The position numbers and the translations under genes were made by a program. From positions 225,856 through 289,855 of the forward strand of contig NZ_SMOD01000008.1 in the NCBI RefSeq assembly GCF_004353905.1: a stretch of 64,000 bases of DNA, in the 5' to 3' direction. Below the pieces are notes generated by a model that was not told the origin of the DNA, searched no databases, and was given only the letters and a program-made list of their open reading frames with translations. The stretch's first letter is position 1, and the number at the start of each line of letters is the position of its first letter. Positions 9,174-18,100 of the stretch are shown one piece after another. Source of the DNA: Paraburkholderia guartelaensis (GTDB lineage Bacteria > Pseudomonadota > Gammaproteobacteria > Burkholderiales > Burkholderiaceae).

Positions 9174-10856
9174 ATGAACGAGATCGGAAAGCGGTTTGGA
9201 GTCAGGGCAATCTTCACTGCGAGCGTGCTCGCGTTTGCGAGCATGGCCGCGGCAGCGCAGGATCATGATGGCGATCACAGCCAGCAATACACGCACGTTT
9301 TGCTGATCAGTGTGGACGGGATGCATGAGGCCGACCTGGAAAACTACGTCAAGACGCACCCGCAATCCACCTTCGCGAAGCTCGTCAAACATGGTGTCGA
9401 GTACACCCACGCTTCGACGTCCAGGCCTTCCGACTCGTATCCCGGGCTCCTTGCATTCGCGACCGGCGGCAGCCCGCTGAGCCACGGCGTCTTCTATGAC
9501 GACACCTACGACGCGACCCTGTACCCGCCGGGCAGCAATTGCACGGGCACGCCGGGCACCGAGGTGACCAACTTCGAAGCGCTCGACTGGGATCTCACCC
9601 AGCTCGACGGCGGTTTGCCGCCTGCGGGGGCCACGTACGACAAGCGCAATCCGCACATCAATCCCGCAAAGCTTCCACTGCGCAAGACGGCCGGCGGTGC
9701 CTGCGTGCAGGTCTGGCCGCATCTGTACATGAAGAACGGGACGAACACGATCTTCGAGATCATTCATCAGGCCGGCATGCGCACCGCGTGGTCGGACAAG
9801 CACCCGGCCTACGAGATCGTGAACGGACCTTCGGGGCTGGGACTCGACGAACTCTACGCGCCCGAGATCAACTCGACCTCACTGCAAGCCAATGGCTTCC
9901 CGAGCGCGCCCGCGACGGACGACTGGACCGCCGACCCGATATATACGCGGGCTTATGACGGCTTCAAGGTCAAGGTCGTCTTGAACTGGATTCATGGCCT
10001 CGATCAGACCGGCACGAAACAGGTGGGCGTACCCGCGATCTTCGGCATGAACTTTCAGGCGGTGAGCGTCGGGCAGAAGGTCACGTCCGCGATGGAAGGC
10101 ACGACCACGACGCGTGGCGGCTATCTCGACGCAGCCGGTACGCCGACCGTGCCGCTCGAGCAGTCGCTCGACTTCGTCGATGCCTCGCTGGGCCAGATGT
10201 ACGATGCGCTCAAAGCGGGCCATCTCCTGCATTCGACGCTGTTCATCGTCGGCGGCAAACACGGCCAGTCGCCGATCGACCTCAAGAAGCTTCACATGCT
10301 GAGCGGTTCGAAGAACGCGTATGCCACTGCCGACGTGAGCGATGTCGCCACCGTGCTCGGCAATGGCGGCGTGCAGGTCGCCCAGGAAACGGCCGACGAC
10401 GTGTCGCTCATCTGGCTCAAGAACCACGGCGATACGGCAAAGGCGGTCTCGCTCCTTGACGCTGACGAGGCGAGCGGCAATTCCACTCACATCCAGACGC
10501 TCTACCACGACGCAGCGTTGAAGGCGATCTGGGGCGACCCTGCCCAGGGCCGTGTCCCTGATCTCATCATTCAGCCGATACCCGGGACGATCTACAGCAA
10601 GAGCGCGGCGAAGCTGGCAGAGCACGGCGGCATGTACACGGACGACACGAACACGCTGCTGGTGGTCTCCAATCCGAAGCTGCAGAAGAATGTCGTCAAT
10701 ACGCCGGTGACCAACATGCAGGTGGCGCCGACCATCCTGAAGGCGCTCGGTCTCGACCCGCACAAGCTGGTAGCCGTTCAGCGTGAAGGCACCCAGGTCC
10801 TGCCGGGCCTCCAGACCACGGGAGACGATGACTCGGGCAATCAATCGGAGCAGTAA
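9174..10856 (+). CDS. secreted type I phosphodiesterase / nucleotide pyrophosphatase family protein
   Basis: 560 residues with a signal peptide (hydrophobic segment about residues 12-26, cleavage near AAAAQ). The core is the alkaline-phosphatase fold of PF01663: metal-binding SVDGM near residue 44, a Ser-containing nucleophile region RPSDSYPGLLAFATGG, and a C-terminal AEHGGMYTDD histidine. It should hydrolyse a phosphodiester or pyrophosphate bond in the periplasm or outside the cell. Odd point: the usual SDHG metal motif reads GGKHGQ, with Lys for the Asp. The ATG has a clear AGAGGTGAAG site. It ends against a second secreted phosphoesterase on the other strand, with a hairpin between them. 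Confidence 0.88.
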   Translation: MNEIGKRFGVRAIFTASVLAFASMAAAAQDHDGDHSQQYTHVLLISVDGMHEADLENYVKTHPQSTFAKLVKHGVEYTHASTSRPSDSYPGLLAFATGGSPLSHGVFYDDTYDATLYPPGSNCTGTPGTEVTNFEALDWDLTQLDGGLPPAGATYDKRNPHINPAKLPLRKTAGGACVQVWPHLYMKNGTNTIFEIIHQAGMRTAWSDKHPAYEIVNGPSGLGLDELYAPEINSTSLQANGFPSAPATDDWTADPIYTRAYDGFKVKVVLNWIHGLDQTGTKQVGVPAIFGMNFQAVSVGQKVTSAMEGTTTTRGGYLDAAGTPTVPLEQSLDFVDASLGQMYDALKAGHLLHSTLFIVGGKHGQSPIDLKKLHMLSGSKNAYATADVSDVATVLGNGGVQVAQETADDVSLIWLKNHGDTAKAVSLLDADEASGNSTHIQTLYHDAALKAIWGDPAQGRVPDLIIQPIPGTIYSKSAAKLAEHGGMYTDDTNTLLVVSNPKLQKNVVNTPVTNMQVAPTILKALGLDPHKLVAVQREGTQVLPGLQTTGDDDSGNQSEQ

Positions 10857-10864
10857 TAGCAAGC

Positions 10865-10901
10865 GCGCCGACGGCCCCTTTTGGGTTGGGGCCGTCGGCG
10901 C
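10865..10901. terminator. hairpin between convergent phosphoesterase genes
   Basis: A perfect 14-bp GC-rich stem (GCGCCGACGGCCCC and its complement) with a 9-base loop starts 8 bases after the stop codon of the plus-strand gene and about 25 bases before the end of the minus-strand gene. Neither side has a long T-run, so it may be a bidirectional terminator of the weak-tail kind or an mRNA 3'-end stabiliser. Confidence 0.7.
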
Positions 10902-10925
10902 CTTCGGTGTGCGTCCAGACTGCGA

Positions 10926-12920
10926 TCAGAAAGGGAACATGCCAGCCGCGCCCGCGTTGCCATTGCCCGCTCCGGACTGCGTGGCGGGTTGGAACTGGAA
11001 GGCACTGAACAGGTCGCCGATCGCCGGCGCGTTCGTCGGCACGTATGGGCTCGTGGGAAGCTGGACAGGATTGGGGAGATTGTCGCGACTGCGCGCCGTG
11101 ATCGGTCCCAGCGACCAGTTGTGTTCGATGAATTTCACGAGCGACACGTGATCCGAATAGTCGTGAACGACACGGCCTCCGCGCGAGTACGGCGACACGA
11201 CGATCAGCGGAATGCGCGGGCCGTCGCCGAAGAAGTCCACGGGTTGAATGTAGCCCGAGTCGTAATAGCCGCCACCTTCGTCGGTCGTGATGAAGATCGC
11301 AGTGGAGGCCCACAGCGCGGGGTTCGCCTGAACGGAATCGATGATCTTATGCACGAACCCTTCATAAAGACCGAACTTCGAAGAGGACGGATGCCCATCG
11401 AGTAATCCGCCTGGTTTCACGAACGACACCGCGGGTAGCGTGCCATTTGCGATGTCGGAATACAGGTTCGGCGTGTCCTGAAGATGCGCGGCCACCAGCG
11501 ACGGATTGGTCATGATCGCCGTTTCATAGAGAAACGGATTGCAGATATTGCAGTAGACGCTCGTTGAAGGACTGGTGATGAATGTCTTCCAGCCTTCGCC
11601 GTAGTACTTCCATGAAATATTGTTCTCGAGGAGCGTATCGGCGATCGTGCGCACCGGTGAAGGTGGAATGGTGAACGTACCCGTGTTGACGGTGCCGTCA
11701 CCGTTGTAGCCGGGGTTGTAGTTGTTCAGCAGATAGTACGTGCTGGGCGCGCAGTTGGCATTGGGGTGATACGGCAGGCTGTCGAGATATTTTCGTATCG
11801 CGCCTACGCCAGGCTGCTTCGGATCCGAGCAATTGCTATATGTCCCGCCCGTATAGCCGTCCTGCGCATACCAGTTGTTGGTGCCCGGCTGCGGCCGCGG
11901 ATTTTCAATCTCGTTCTGGGGCGGCGTTGCCGGATTGCCTTTGCCGTCCGTGTAATAGAGCGCGTCGGCCGTTCCGATCATGATGCTGTTCGCGCCCGTG
12001 CCGCCCATCACCGGCTGGTGATAGTTGTCGCTGATCGTGTAGTGACGTGCGAGATCCGTGAAATAGGGCATATCGCCGGTATTCACGTTATAGAACCCGA
12101 GTGCGGTCGCGCCTTCGTTGGTCGACTGATCGGTGAAGTGGGCCGCTTGCGCAGTGCCATTCGATCCGGCGCCGATCGACACTTCGACCCACGCAAAGAG
12201 ATCCATCTTGCAGCCGCTCGGATTATCGAGCGTCGCGTGCGCGATATTGCAGTCCGACTGCTGCCAGTTCTGGTAGAACCGATGCACCGGACTGTTCATG
12301 TACTGGTCGTAGTTCGGACCCACACGCGAGATCTGATAGGGGCCACTCTGCAGGTTGTACAGGTTCGACCCAAAGCGCGCATCAGGCACGTCGTTGGGGA
12401 GGCCCGTTGCGCCCGTCGTCAAATGAACGACATCCTTCGACTCAAGGGCATAACCTTCGGCTGCGTGCGCAGCCGCAAGTGTGGCAAACGGCGGCGGACT
12501 CGCGTCGCTCGCGGCGGTCGGCGCCGAGCCAGTGTTGGGCGCCGGCAGCGTCGGGTAAGGTTGCTTCGACGTTGGGCTGGCGTCGAAGCGCGAGGGATTC
12601 GTGGCCTTGGCCATGTATTGCTCGGCGACCTTGTAGTTGGGTCCGGGTCCCCCGTCAGCCCGGATGATGCCTCTCGACAGAAGGTTCCATATGGTCTGGC
12701 CCGAGCGCGGCTGATAAGCGCCAAACACGTGATCGAACGTTCGGTTTTCGCCCACGATGATGATGACATGCTTGATCGGCGTTGCCGTGACCGAAGATGT
12801 ATTCGCGGTGGACTGGCTATCGGCAGCAGAACAATAGAGTGCCGTAGCCGCTAGCGAAACTGCCGCAAGCAAGGCAGGAACGGCAGGCCGTTGGTGTCTG
12901 GATCTCGATGTCTGGCGCAT
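10926..12920 (-). CDS. secreted phosphoesterase family protein (phospholipase C / AcpA-like)
   Basis: 664 residues from the chosen start. Signal peptide (RRHQRPAVP-type basic start, then a hydrophobic stretch ending near CSAADS). The catalytic core follows PF04185: KHVIIIVGENRTFDHVFG at the start, TTDEGGGYYDSG and SDHVSLVKFIEHNW near the end, as in phosphatidylcholine phospholipases C and Francisella AcpA. It probably acts on phosphate esters in the periplasm or outside. I start at 12920 because a GGAGAG site precedes it; ATGs at 12932 and 12980 are in frame but lack such a site. A linker rich in Pro, Ala and Ser lies after the first catalytic motif. Confidence 0.88.
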   Translation of the reverse strand: MRQTSRSRHQRPAVPALLAAVSLAATALYCSAADSQSTANTSSVTATPIKHVIIIVGENRTFDHVFGAYQPRSGQTIWNLLSRGIIRADGGPGPNYKVAEQYMAKATNPSRFDASPTSKQPYPTLPAPNTGSAPTAASDASPPPFATLAAAHAAEGYALESKDVVHLTTGATGLPNDVPDARFGSNLYNLQSGPYQISRVGPNYDQYMNSPVHRFYQNWQQSDCNIAHATLDNPSGCKMDLFAWVEVSIGAGSNGTAQAAHFTDQSTNEGATALGFYNVNTGDMPYFTDLARHYTISDNYHQPVMGGTGANSIMIGTADALYYTDGKGNPATPPQNEIENPRPQPGTNNWYAQDGYTGGTYSNCSDPKQPGVGAIRKYLDSLPYHPNANCAPSTYYLLNNYNPGYNGDGTVNTGTFTIPPSPVRTIADTLLENNISWKYYGEGWKTFITSPSTSVYCNICNPFLYETAIMTNPSLVAAHLQDTPNLYSDIANGTLPAVSFVKPGGLLDGHPSSSKFGLYEGFVHKIIDSVQANPALWASTAIFITTDEGGGYYDSGYIQPVDFFGDGPRIPLIVVSPYSRGGRVVHDYSDHVSLVKFIEHNWSLGPITARSRDNLPNPVQLPTSPYVPTNAPAIGDLFSAFQFQPATQSGAGNGNAGAAGMFPF

Positions 12921-13064
12921 GTGTCTCTCCATTGAAGCGTTGCACTTCTTTGCATGACGGTGGGGCGGCGATTGCGTCACTTCAAATCATTACGGCGTGT
13001 TACAGGCTGGAAAGCTAGACCTTCCACATGACGTTCAGGGGGCGGCAGTAAGTCGGTTCTGTGC

Positions 13065-13078
13065 CGGTCACGTGACCG
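13065..13078. promoter_or_regulatory. 14-bp perfect palindrome
   Basis: CGGTCACGTGACCG is a perfect palindrome about 145 bases upstream of the chosen start of the phosphoesterase gene. Perfect dyads of this length are rare by chance and are typical operator sites; the protein that binds is unknown. Confidence 0.45.
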
Positions 13079-13186
13079 TGCCTACGATTGACCTTCGCGG
13101 ATCTTTCGATTGATGCAGGACGTTTGCAGTGCCAGATGGCAGGAGTCCTGATGAGGTGGGTGTGTGGCGTGAGGATGCGGGAAATA

Positions 13187-13199
13187 AGGGACTATCCCT
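13187..13199. promoter_or_regulatory. short inverted repeat
   Basis: AGGGA and TCCCT separated by three bases, 110 bases from the 14-bp palindrome in the same gap. It resembles half-site spacing of dimeric regulators, but its length makes chance occurrence possible. Confidence 0.25.
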
Positions 13200-13278
13200 A
13201 TCTGCGCGCTGAGTCGCGAGAATGCGGGTACTTATTTAGTCTAGCTAAGCAAGGAGCGAACGCCCAATATTGCAACGT

Positions 13279-15069
13279 TCACGACTGCACGGGCGTAAAG
13301 CCGTCCGGACTCCAGTCCTCGCTACCCACTCCGTGATGGACGTAGAAGAAACCTGCCGGATCGTAGCGATCCTTGATCGCTTTCAGCCGCGCGTAGTTGA
13401 CGCCCCAAAACGCTTCGCGCCAATCGCTGCGAAAAAAATCGGTCTCCGAAATATAGGAGCCGCTTTCTGGCGCTAGCGCCTTGAAAATGGCCGCGGCCTT
13501 GGCTATGTTCGCGGCGTTGCGATGTGCCTGCGCCATGTCAGGCGCGGGGATGGGCAGGCCCGGAAAGGGTGGCGGCCCGCCGGTGGCGACGATCATCAGG
13601 CCGAAGGCGTCGGCGACTTTGGGGTTCGTCGCACACTGACGCGCCTGCTCGTTCACCTCCGGCGGCGCGCCCGCAAGTCCCTTGTTGAAATGCAATTCGA
13701 CGGATTGAAATTGGGCCGCCGCCACGAAGGCGTCAACGAGCCGGCCGCGTTGCGCCGGTTCGAGAAGGGCCGCAGGCAGCCATTGCGACTCGTAGGCGTG
13801 CAGGAAGGCGGAGGCCTGCTCGCCATCGCCTTGCCACCAACCATGGTTGTGGGCGGCTCCCGCGCGCGGGTCGGGCACGAGTCCCGGGTTGGCTTCGACG
13901 TCCCACCAGCGGCGCGATGGGCTGGCGCCGACACGAGGTCCCGCGTTGAAGGTGAAGTCTGCTGGCGAGGCGCGCACCCAATCGATGAAAGGCGCCCACA
14001 CCGACTTGGCCTGATGGTCATCGAGACCCTGGCACACCATCGCCGCCTCGATCTCGTCGCTGTGAAAGACGAACCGCTCGCCCCAAGCAGGGTTGAACAG
14101 ATTCTCTGCATAGTGATCGACTAGTCGCGCAGCCAGTCGCCGGTAAGCCTCAGGCGTCGAAGCCTTGATCTTGAACATGGCCCGGCCGAAGTTTTCGGGC
14201 AGGTCATGGGTCTTGAGCGTGAGCTTCGTCACCACACCGAAACTGCCGCCGCCGCCACCTTTGAGCGCCCAGAAAAGATCGGGCTCCTGGCATGCGTTGA
14301 CCGTGCGGACAACGCCGTCGGCAGTGACGATCTCCGCCTCGAGCAGACTCGCGGCCGCGAGTCCGTAGCGTTTCGACCAGGACCCGAAGCCGCCGCCCAG
14401 AACGAGGCCGGCAACGCCCACGGTCGTACAGCCGCCGCCCTGAACGTAGCGTCCCGCCTGCGTCGTGACGGCGGTATAGGCGTCAATCCACATGCAGCCG
14501 GCCTCCACCGTCACGGCGTGCTGTGGCGGCGTCGAGCAACCGGCTGGAACGAACGCATCATGGAGTGCGATGCGGTTCATTCCGCGCGTCCAGATCAGCA
14601 GGGAATCTGGCGCGTTCGAGCCGCCAAGGTAGCTGTGGCCGCCGCCTTTCACCACGAGGCGCAAATTGTGTTGACGCGCGAAATTGACGCCCGCGACGAC
14701 GTCCGCGGTCGAGCGGGCTGCCACTGCGTAGGTGCTTGCCTTTGCCGTCCATGCATCGAGCCAGCCGGAGACCTGGGTGGCGCCTGGATCGTCGCCGAGC
14801 GCGAACGGATTTCGCGCTTCCTTGATTCTCGCGAGGCACTCTGGCGCGTGGGGCGCTTGCGCGCAGGTCTGCCAGATCGTGGTGGGTTGCAGCAGATTTC
14901 CGCCAACGGCCTGGCTCAGCGCCTCCCATTCCGGCGCTTTCGGCCAGGCAGGGTCGCCAGGCCGGATGCGGCCCGCGCGCGCCGCGGCCGGCAGCGCGCC
15001 GGCGAAGCTCGTAGTGGTGGCAAGGCACGGCAAGGCGACAACCCCCTTTAGAAGGCAGCGTCGTTTCAT
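13279..15069 (-). CDS. exported FAD-dependent oxidase, berberine-bridge-enzyme family
   Basis: 596 residues. The N-terminus KRRCLLKG followed by a hydrophobic stretch and AAARA looks like a twin-arginine (Tat) signal, fitting export of a folded flavoprotein. The FAD-binding PCMH domain carries GGGHS (His about residue 143) and GGGCTTVG (Cys about 212), the two residues that attach FAD covalently in bicovalent oxidases; the C-terminus (DPAGFFYVHHGVG) is of the BBE type. It should oxidise a sugar, alcohol or aromatic substrate with O2, giving H2O2. Start at 15069 has a GAGGAG site; the longer in-frame ATG at 15114 overlaps the preceding gene. It lies 32 bases after the hybrid kinase, so they are probably co-transcribed. 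Confidence 0.88.
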   Translation of the reverse strand: MKRRCLLKGVVALPCLATTTSFAGALPAAARAGRIRPGDPAWPKAPEWEALSQAVGGNLLQPTTIWQTCAQAPHAPECLARIKEARNPFALGDDPGATQVSGWLDAWTAKASTYAVAARSTADVVAGVNFARQHNLRLVVKGGGHSYLGGSNAPDSLLIWTRGMNRIALHDAFVPAGCSTPPQHAVTVEAGCMWIDAYTAVTTQAGRYVQGGGCTTVGVAGLVLGGGFGSWSKRYGLAAASLLEAEIVTADGVVRTVNACQEPDLFWALKGGGGGSFGVVTKLTLKTHDLPENFGRAMFKIKASTPEAYRRLAARLVDHYAENLFNPAWGERFVFHSDEIEAAMVCQGLDDHQAKSVWAPFIDWVRASPADFTFNAGPRVGASPSRRWWDVEANPGLVPDPRAGAAHNHGWWQGDGEQASAFLHAYESQWLPAALLEPAQRGRLVDAFVAAAQFQSVELHFNKGLAGAPPEVNEQARQCATNPKVADAFGLMIVATGGPPPFPGLPIPAPDMAQAHRNAANIAKAAAIFKALAPESGSYISETDFFRSDWREAFWGVNYARLKAIKDRYDPAGFFYVHHGVGSEDWSPDGFTPVQS

Positions 15070-15101
15070 GACGGCTTTTCTCCTCGCGACGGGTGAAACG
15101 C

Positions 15102-18100
15102 TTAGTTTTCCCAATTATGATGCAGCGCTGCCAGAGCCCGCTGAAGCGCTTGCTGCTCGACGGGTTTGACGAGGTGATAGTCGAAACCGGCTGCGCGCGA
15201 GCGCTGGAAATCCTCCGCCTGGCCATAGCCCGTGATGGCGACGAGGCGAACACCCGCGAGCTGAGGCATTGCGCGCAGCGTTTGGGCAAGCTCGTAGCCG
15301 CTCATGCCGGGCAGCCCGATGTCGAGCAGCGCGATCTCGGGAAGAAACGCTGCGGCGACCTGGACCGCCTCGGGTCCGCTGTAGGCGACGGCCAGCGTAT
15401 GACCTTGCAGCGCAAGGAGTGTCGCGAGGGAATCCGCGCCGTCCTTGTTGTCGTCCACCACCAGTACACGGCGGGCATCCACATCGATGTAACCGGCGCC
15501 CGCCACCGGGTCGGCGGGTCGCGCGACGCGGCGCAAGCGAATTTCGAAGGTCGCCCCCTGTCCAATGCCGAGGCTTTGCGCACTAATCGTTTCCTGGTGC
15601 ATTTCCACGAGGCGCTTCGTCACTGCGAGGCCAATTCCCAGCCCCCCCTGCGCGCGATCGAGCGTGCGCTCGCTCTGCACGAACAGGTCGAACACATGCG
15701 GCAGCAACTCGGCCGAGATACCCGAGCCGTTGTCCGACACCCCGATGACAGCGTTGGCGCCTTCCGCCCGGCTCCACACACGGATCGCGCCGCCGGGGTT
15801 GGTGTATTTCACCGCGTTGGAGAGCACGTTGGCGACGCACTGCACCAGCCGCGCCATATCGCCATTGACGTAAAGCGGATCGTCGCTCTTTGCGGTTTCG
15901 ACCGTGAGCGTATGCTGCCTTTCGCGCAGCCGCGGCTCGACTGTTTCGATACCGAGGGCCACGACGCTCGCGAGGTCCACGGCTCGCCGCCGCAACTTGA
16001 TACGGCCCTGGGTGATGCGCGAAACATCGAGGAGATCGTCGACCAGCCGGCTCAGTTGGGTGGTTTGCCGCTTGATCATGTCGATGGCCAGACGCGCATC
16101 GGCGTGGCCGACAAGCATGCGCGAAAGCAGCTCGCCGGCATTGGTGATCGGTGCGAGCGGATTGCGCAGCTCATGGGCCAGCATCGCGAGGAATTCGTCT
16201 TTCTGGCGGTCCGCGAGACGCAGGGCGTCGGCGCCGCGCGCGCGCTCCTCGGCTTCCTGGTGGCGCGAGATGATGATGGCCGCGGTCTGCGCGAGACGCA
16301 TGGCCAGTTCACGATCGAGATGGGTGGGCTTGCGCGGCGCCTCGTGATACATGGCGAACGTTCCGACCACTTTCCCGGCGGAGGTTTCGACCGGAAAAGA
16401 CCAGCAGCCGCGATAGCCGTGCTGCTGGGCGAGCCACAGCCAGTCCTTCCAGGTGGGGTCCTCGGTCACGTCCGGCGTGATGACGGGCTGCCGCGTATAG
16501 GCCGCCAGTCCACAGGCCAGCGAGTCGGCAGCGATGCGAAAACTGTCGACGCTCACGGCGTAGTCCGCGGACATGCCGGTGACGTGCCGCAACTCCGTCT
16601 GCTCCTCGTTGGCGATATAGAACGCGCAGCGGGCGCGCCCGCCCATCTGCCTGACCGCCACCCGGGTGAGCACGTCGAGCGAGACGGCTAGCGGCGCGTT
16701 GTTCACGGCGGCCTGGAAGGCTTCCTTCTGCGCGGCCACCCACGCCGCGGTGTCGCGCAGAACCGCCTCGACGCGCTTGCGCTCGGTCATGTCGACCGCC
16801 ATGCCGAACCACTCGACGATCTCGCCGTGGCTGTCCAGCACCGGGATCGCGCGTGAAAGCGTCCAGCCGAGCGTGCCGTCCAGGCGTCGCACGCGATGCT
16901 CGAGTTCGAACTTGCTTTTGTTGCGAACGGCCAGCTCGATGTGGGCGAGCACGGCATCGCGATCCTCCGGCGCGACGTAGCGTTCGAGCCAGCCCGAACT
17001 GGCGTCTTCCGTACTGGCGATGAAGTCTCGACCCTGCAAGAACCGCATTTCGCTCCAGTCGGCGCTCATCGAATAGACCGCGTCCGAAGAAGCATTGACC
17101 AGTGCGCGAAACCGCTCTTCGCTTCTGCGCCGCAACGCCGTGAGTTCGAGCAGCGCGCCGATCCGGGCGACCAGTTCGCGCGCGGAGAAAGGCTTGACCA
17201 GGTAGTCGTCCGCGCCCGCCCCCAGGCCATCGACGCGCGCTTCTTCGCCCGCGCGCGCGGAGAGCAGGATGACGGGGATATCGAGTAGCTGCTTGTCGGT
17301 GCGCACGGCCCGCAGCAAACCCAGGCCGTCGAGCCGGGGCATCATGATGTCGGCCAGAATCAGGTCGGGCCGCTGCCGCGCGGCGGCTTCGAGCGCCGCG
17401 GCGCCATCCGGCACGACCTCGACGACATAGCGGCCGGCCAGCAGGCTGCGCACATAGGCGCGCATGTCGGCGTTGTCGTCGGCGACCAGCACACGCGGTT
17501 TGTCTTCCCCCGCGCTGGCGGGCAGGGCGACGACGGGCACTGCGTCGGGCAGGATGTCCGGAGGGCCTGCCGGCTCGTCCACCACGCTCTCGGGTATCCA
17601 CCGCAACGCCTCCTGCACGAAGGCCTGCGCGTGGATGGCAGTCGAGTCGCCGGCGTGCACCGCCTTGAGCCGGTCGGCGCTCAAATGCGCCGCGCCGAGC
17701 GGGATGCTCACGGTGAATCGTGTGCCGCTGCCGTGCTCGCTGGCGGCGGTGATCTCGCCGCCATGAAGCTTGACGAGCTCCTGCACGAGCGAGAGCCCGA
17801 TGCCCGTACCTTCCTGGGTGCGGCCAGCGACCCCTTCGACACGATGGAAGCGCTCGAAGATGCGCGGTAATTCGTTCTCCGGAATACCTGCGCCGGTATC
17901 GTTCACTTCGAGCAGCGCCTGTGCGTCGCGTGCATGCAGCCGAACCGCGATCTCGCCTCGCAGCGTGTATTTGAAGGCGTTGGACAGCAGGTTGAGAACA
18001 ATCTTCTCCCACATTTGCGGGTCGACGTAGACGGGCTCGGCGAGCGTTTCGCAGTCGACCGTGTACGCTAGGCCACCGCGCTCGATTGCGGAGCGGAACG

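Larger units (their letters stand above)
12921..13278. other. intergenic region with two dyads
   Basis: No gene is supported in these 358 bases, which lie between the start of the phosphoesterase gene and the end of the FAD oxidase gene. It holds a 14-bp perfect palindrome and a second short dyad (listed separately), consistent with a regulated promoter for the phosphoesterase. Confidence 0.6.

Noticed and set aside
15093..16691. Plus-strand frame of 532 codons over the hybrid kinase gene
   Set aside because: Shadow of the kinase and receiver domains on the other strand; no recognisable domain.
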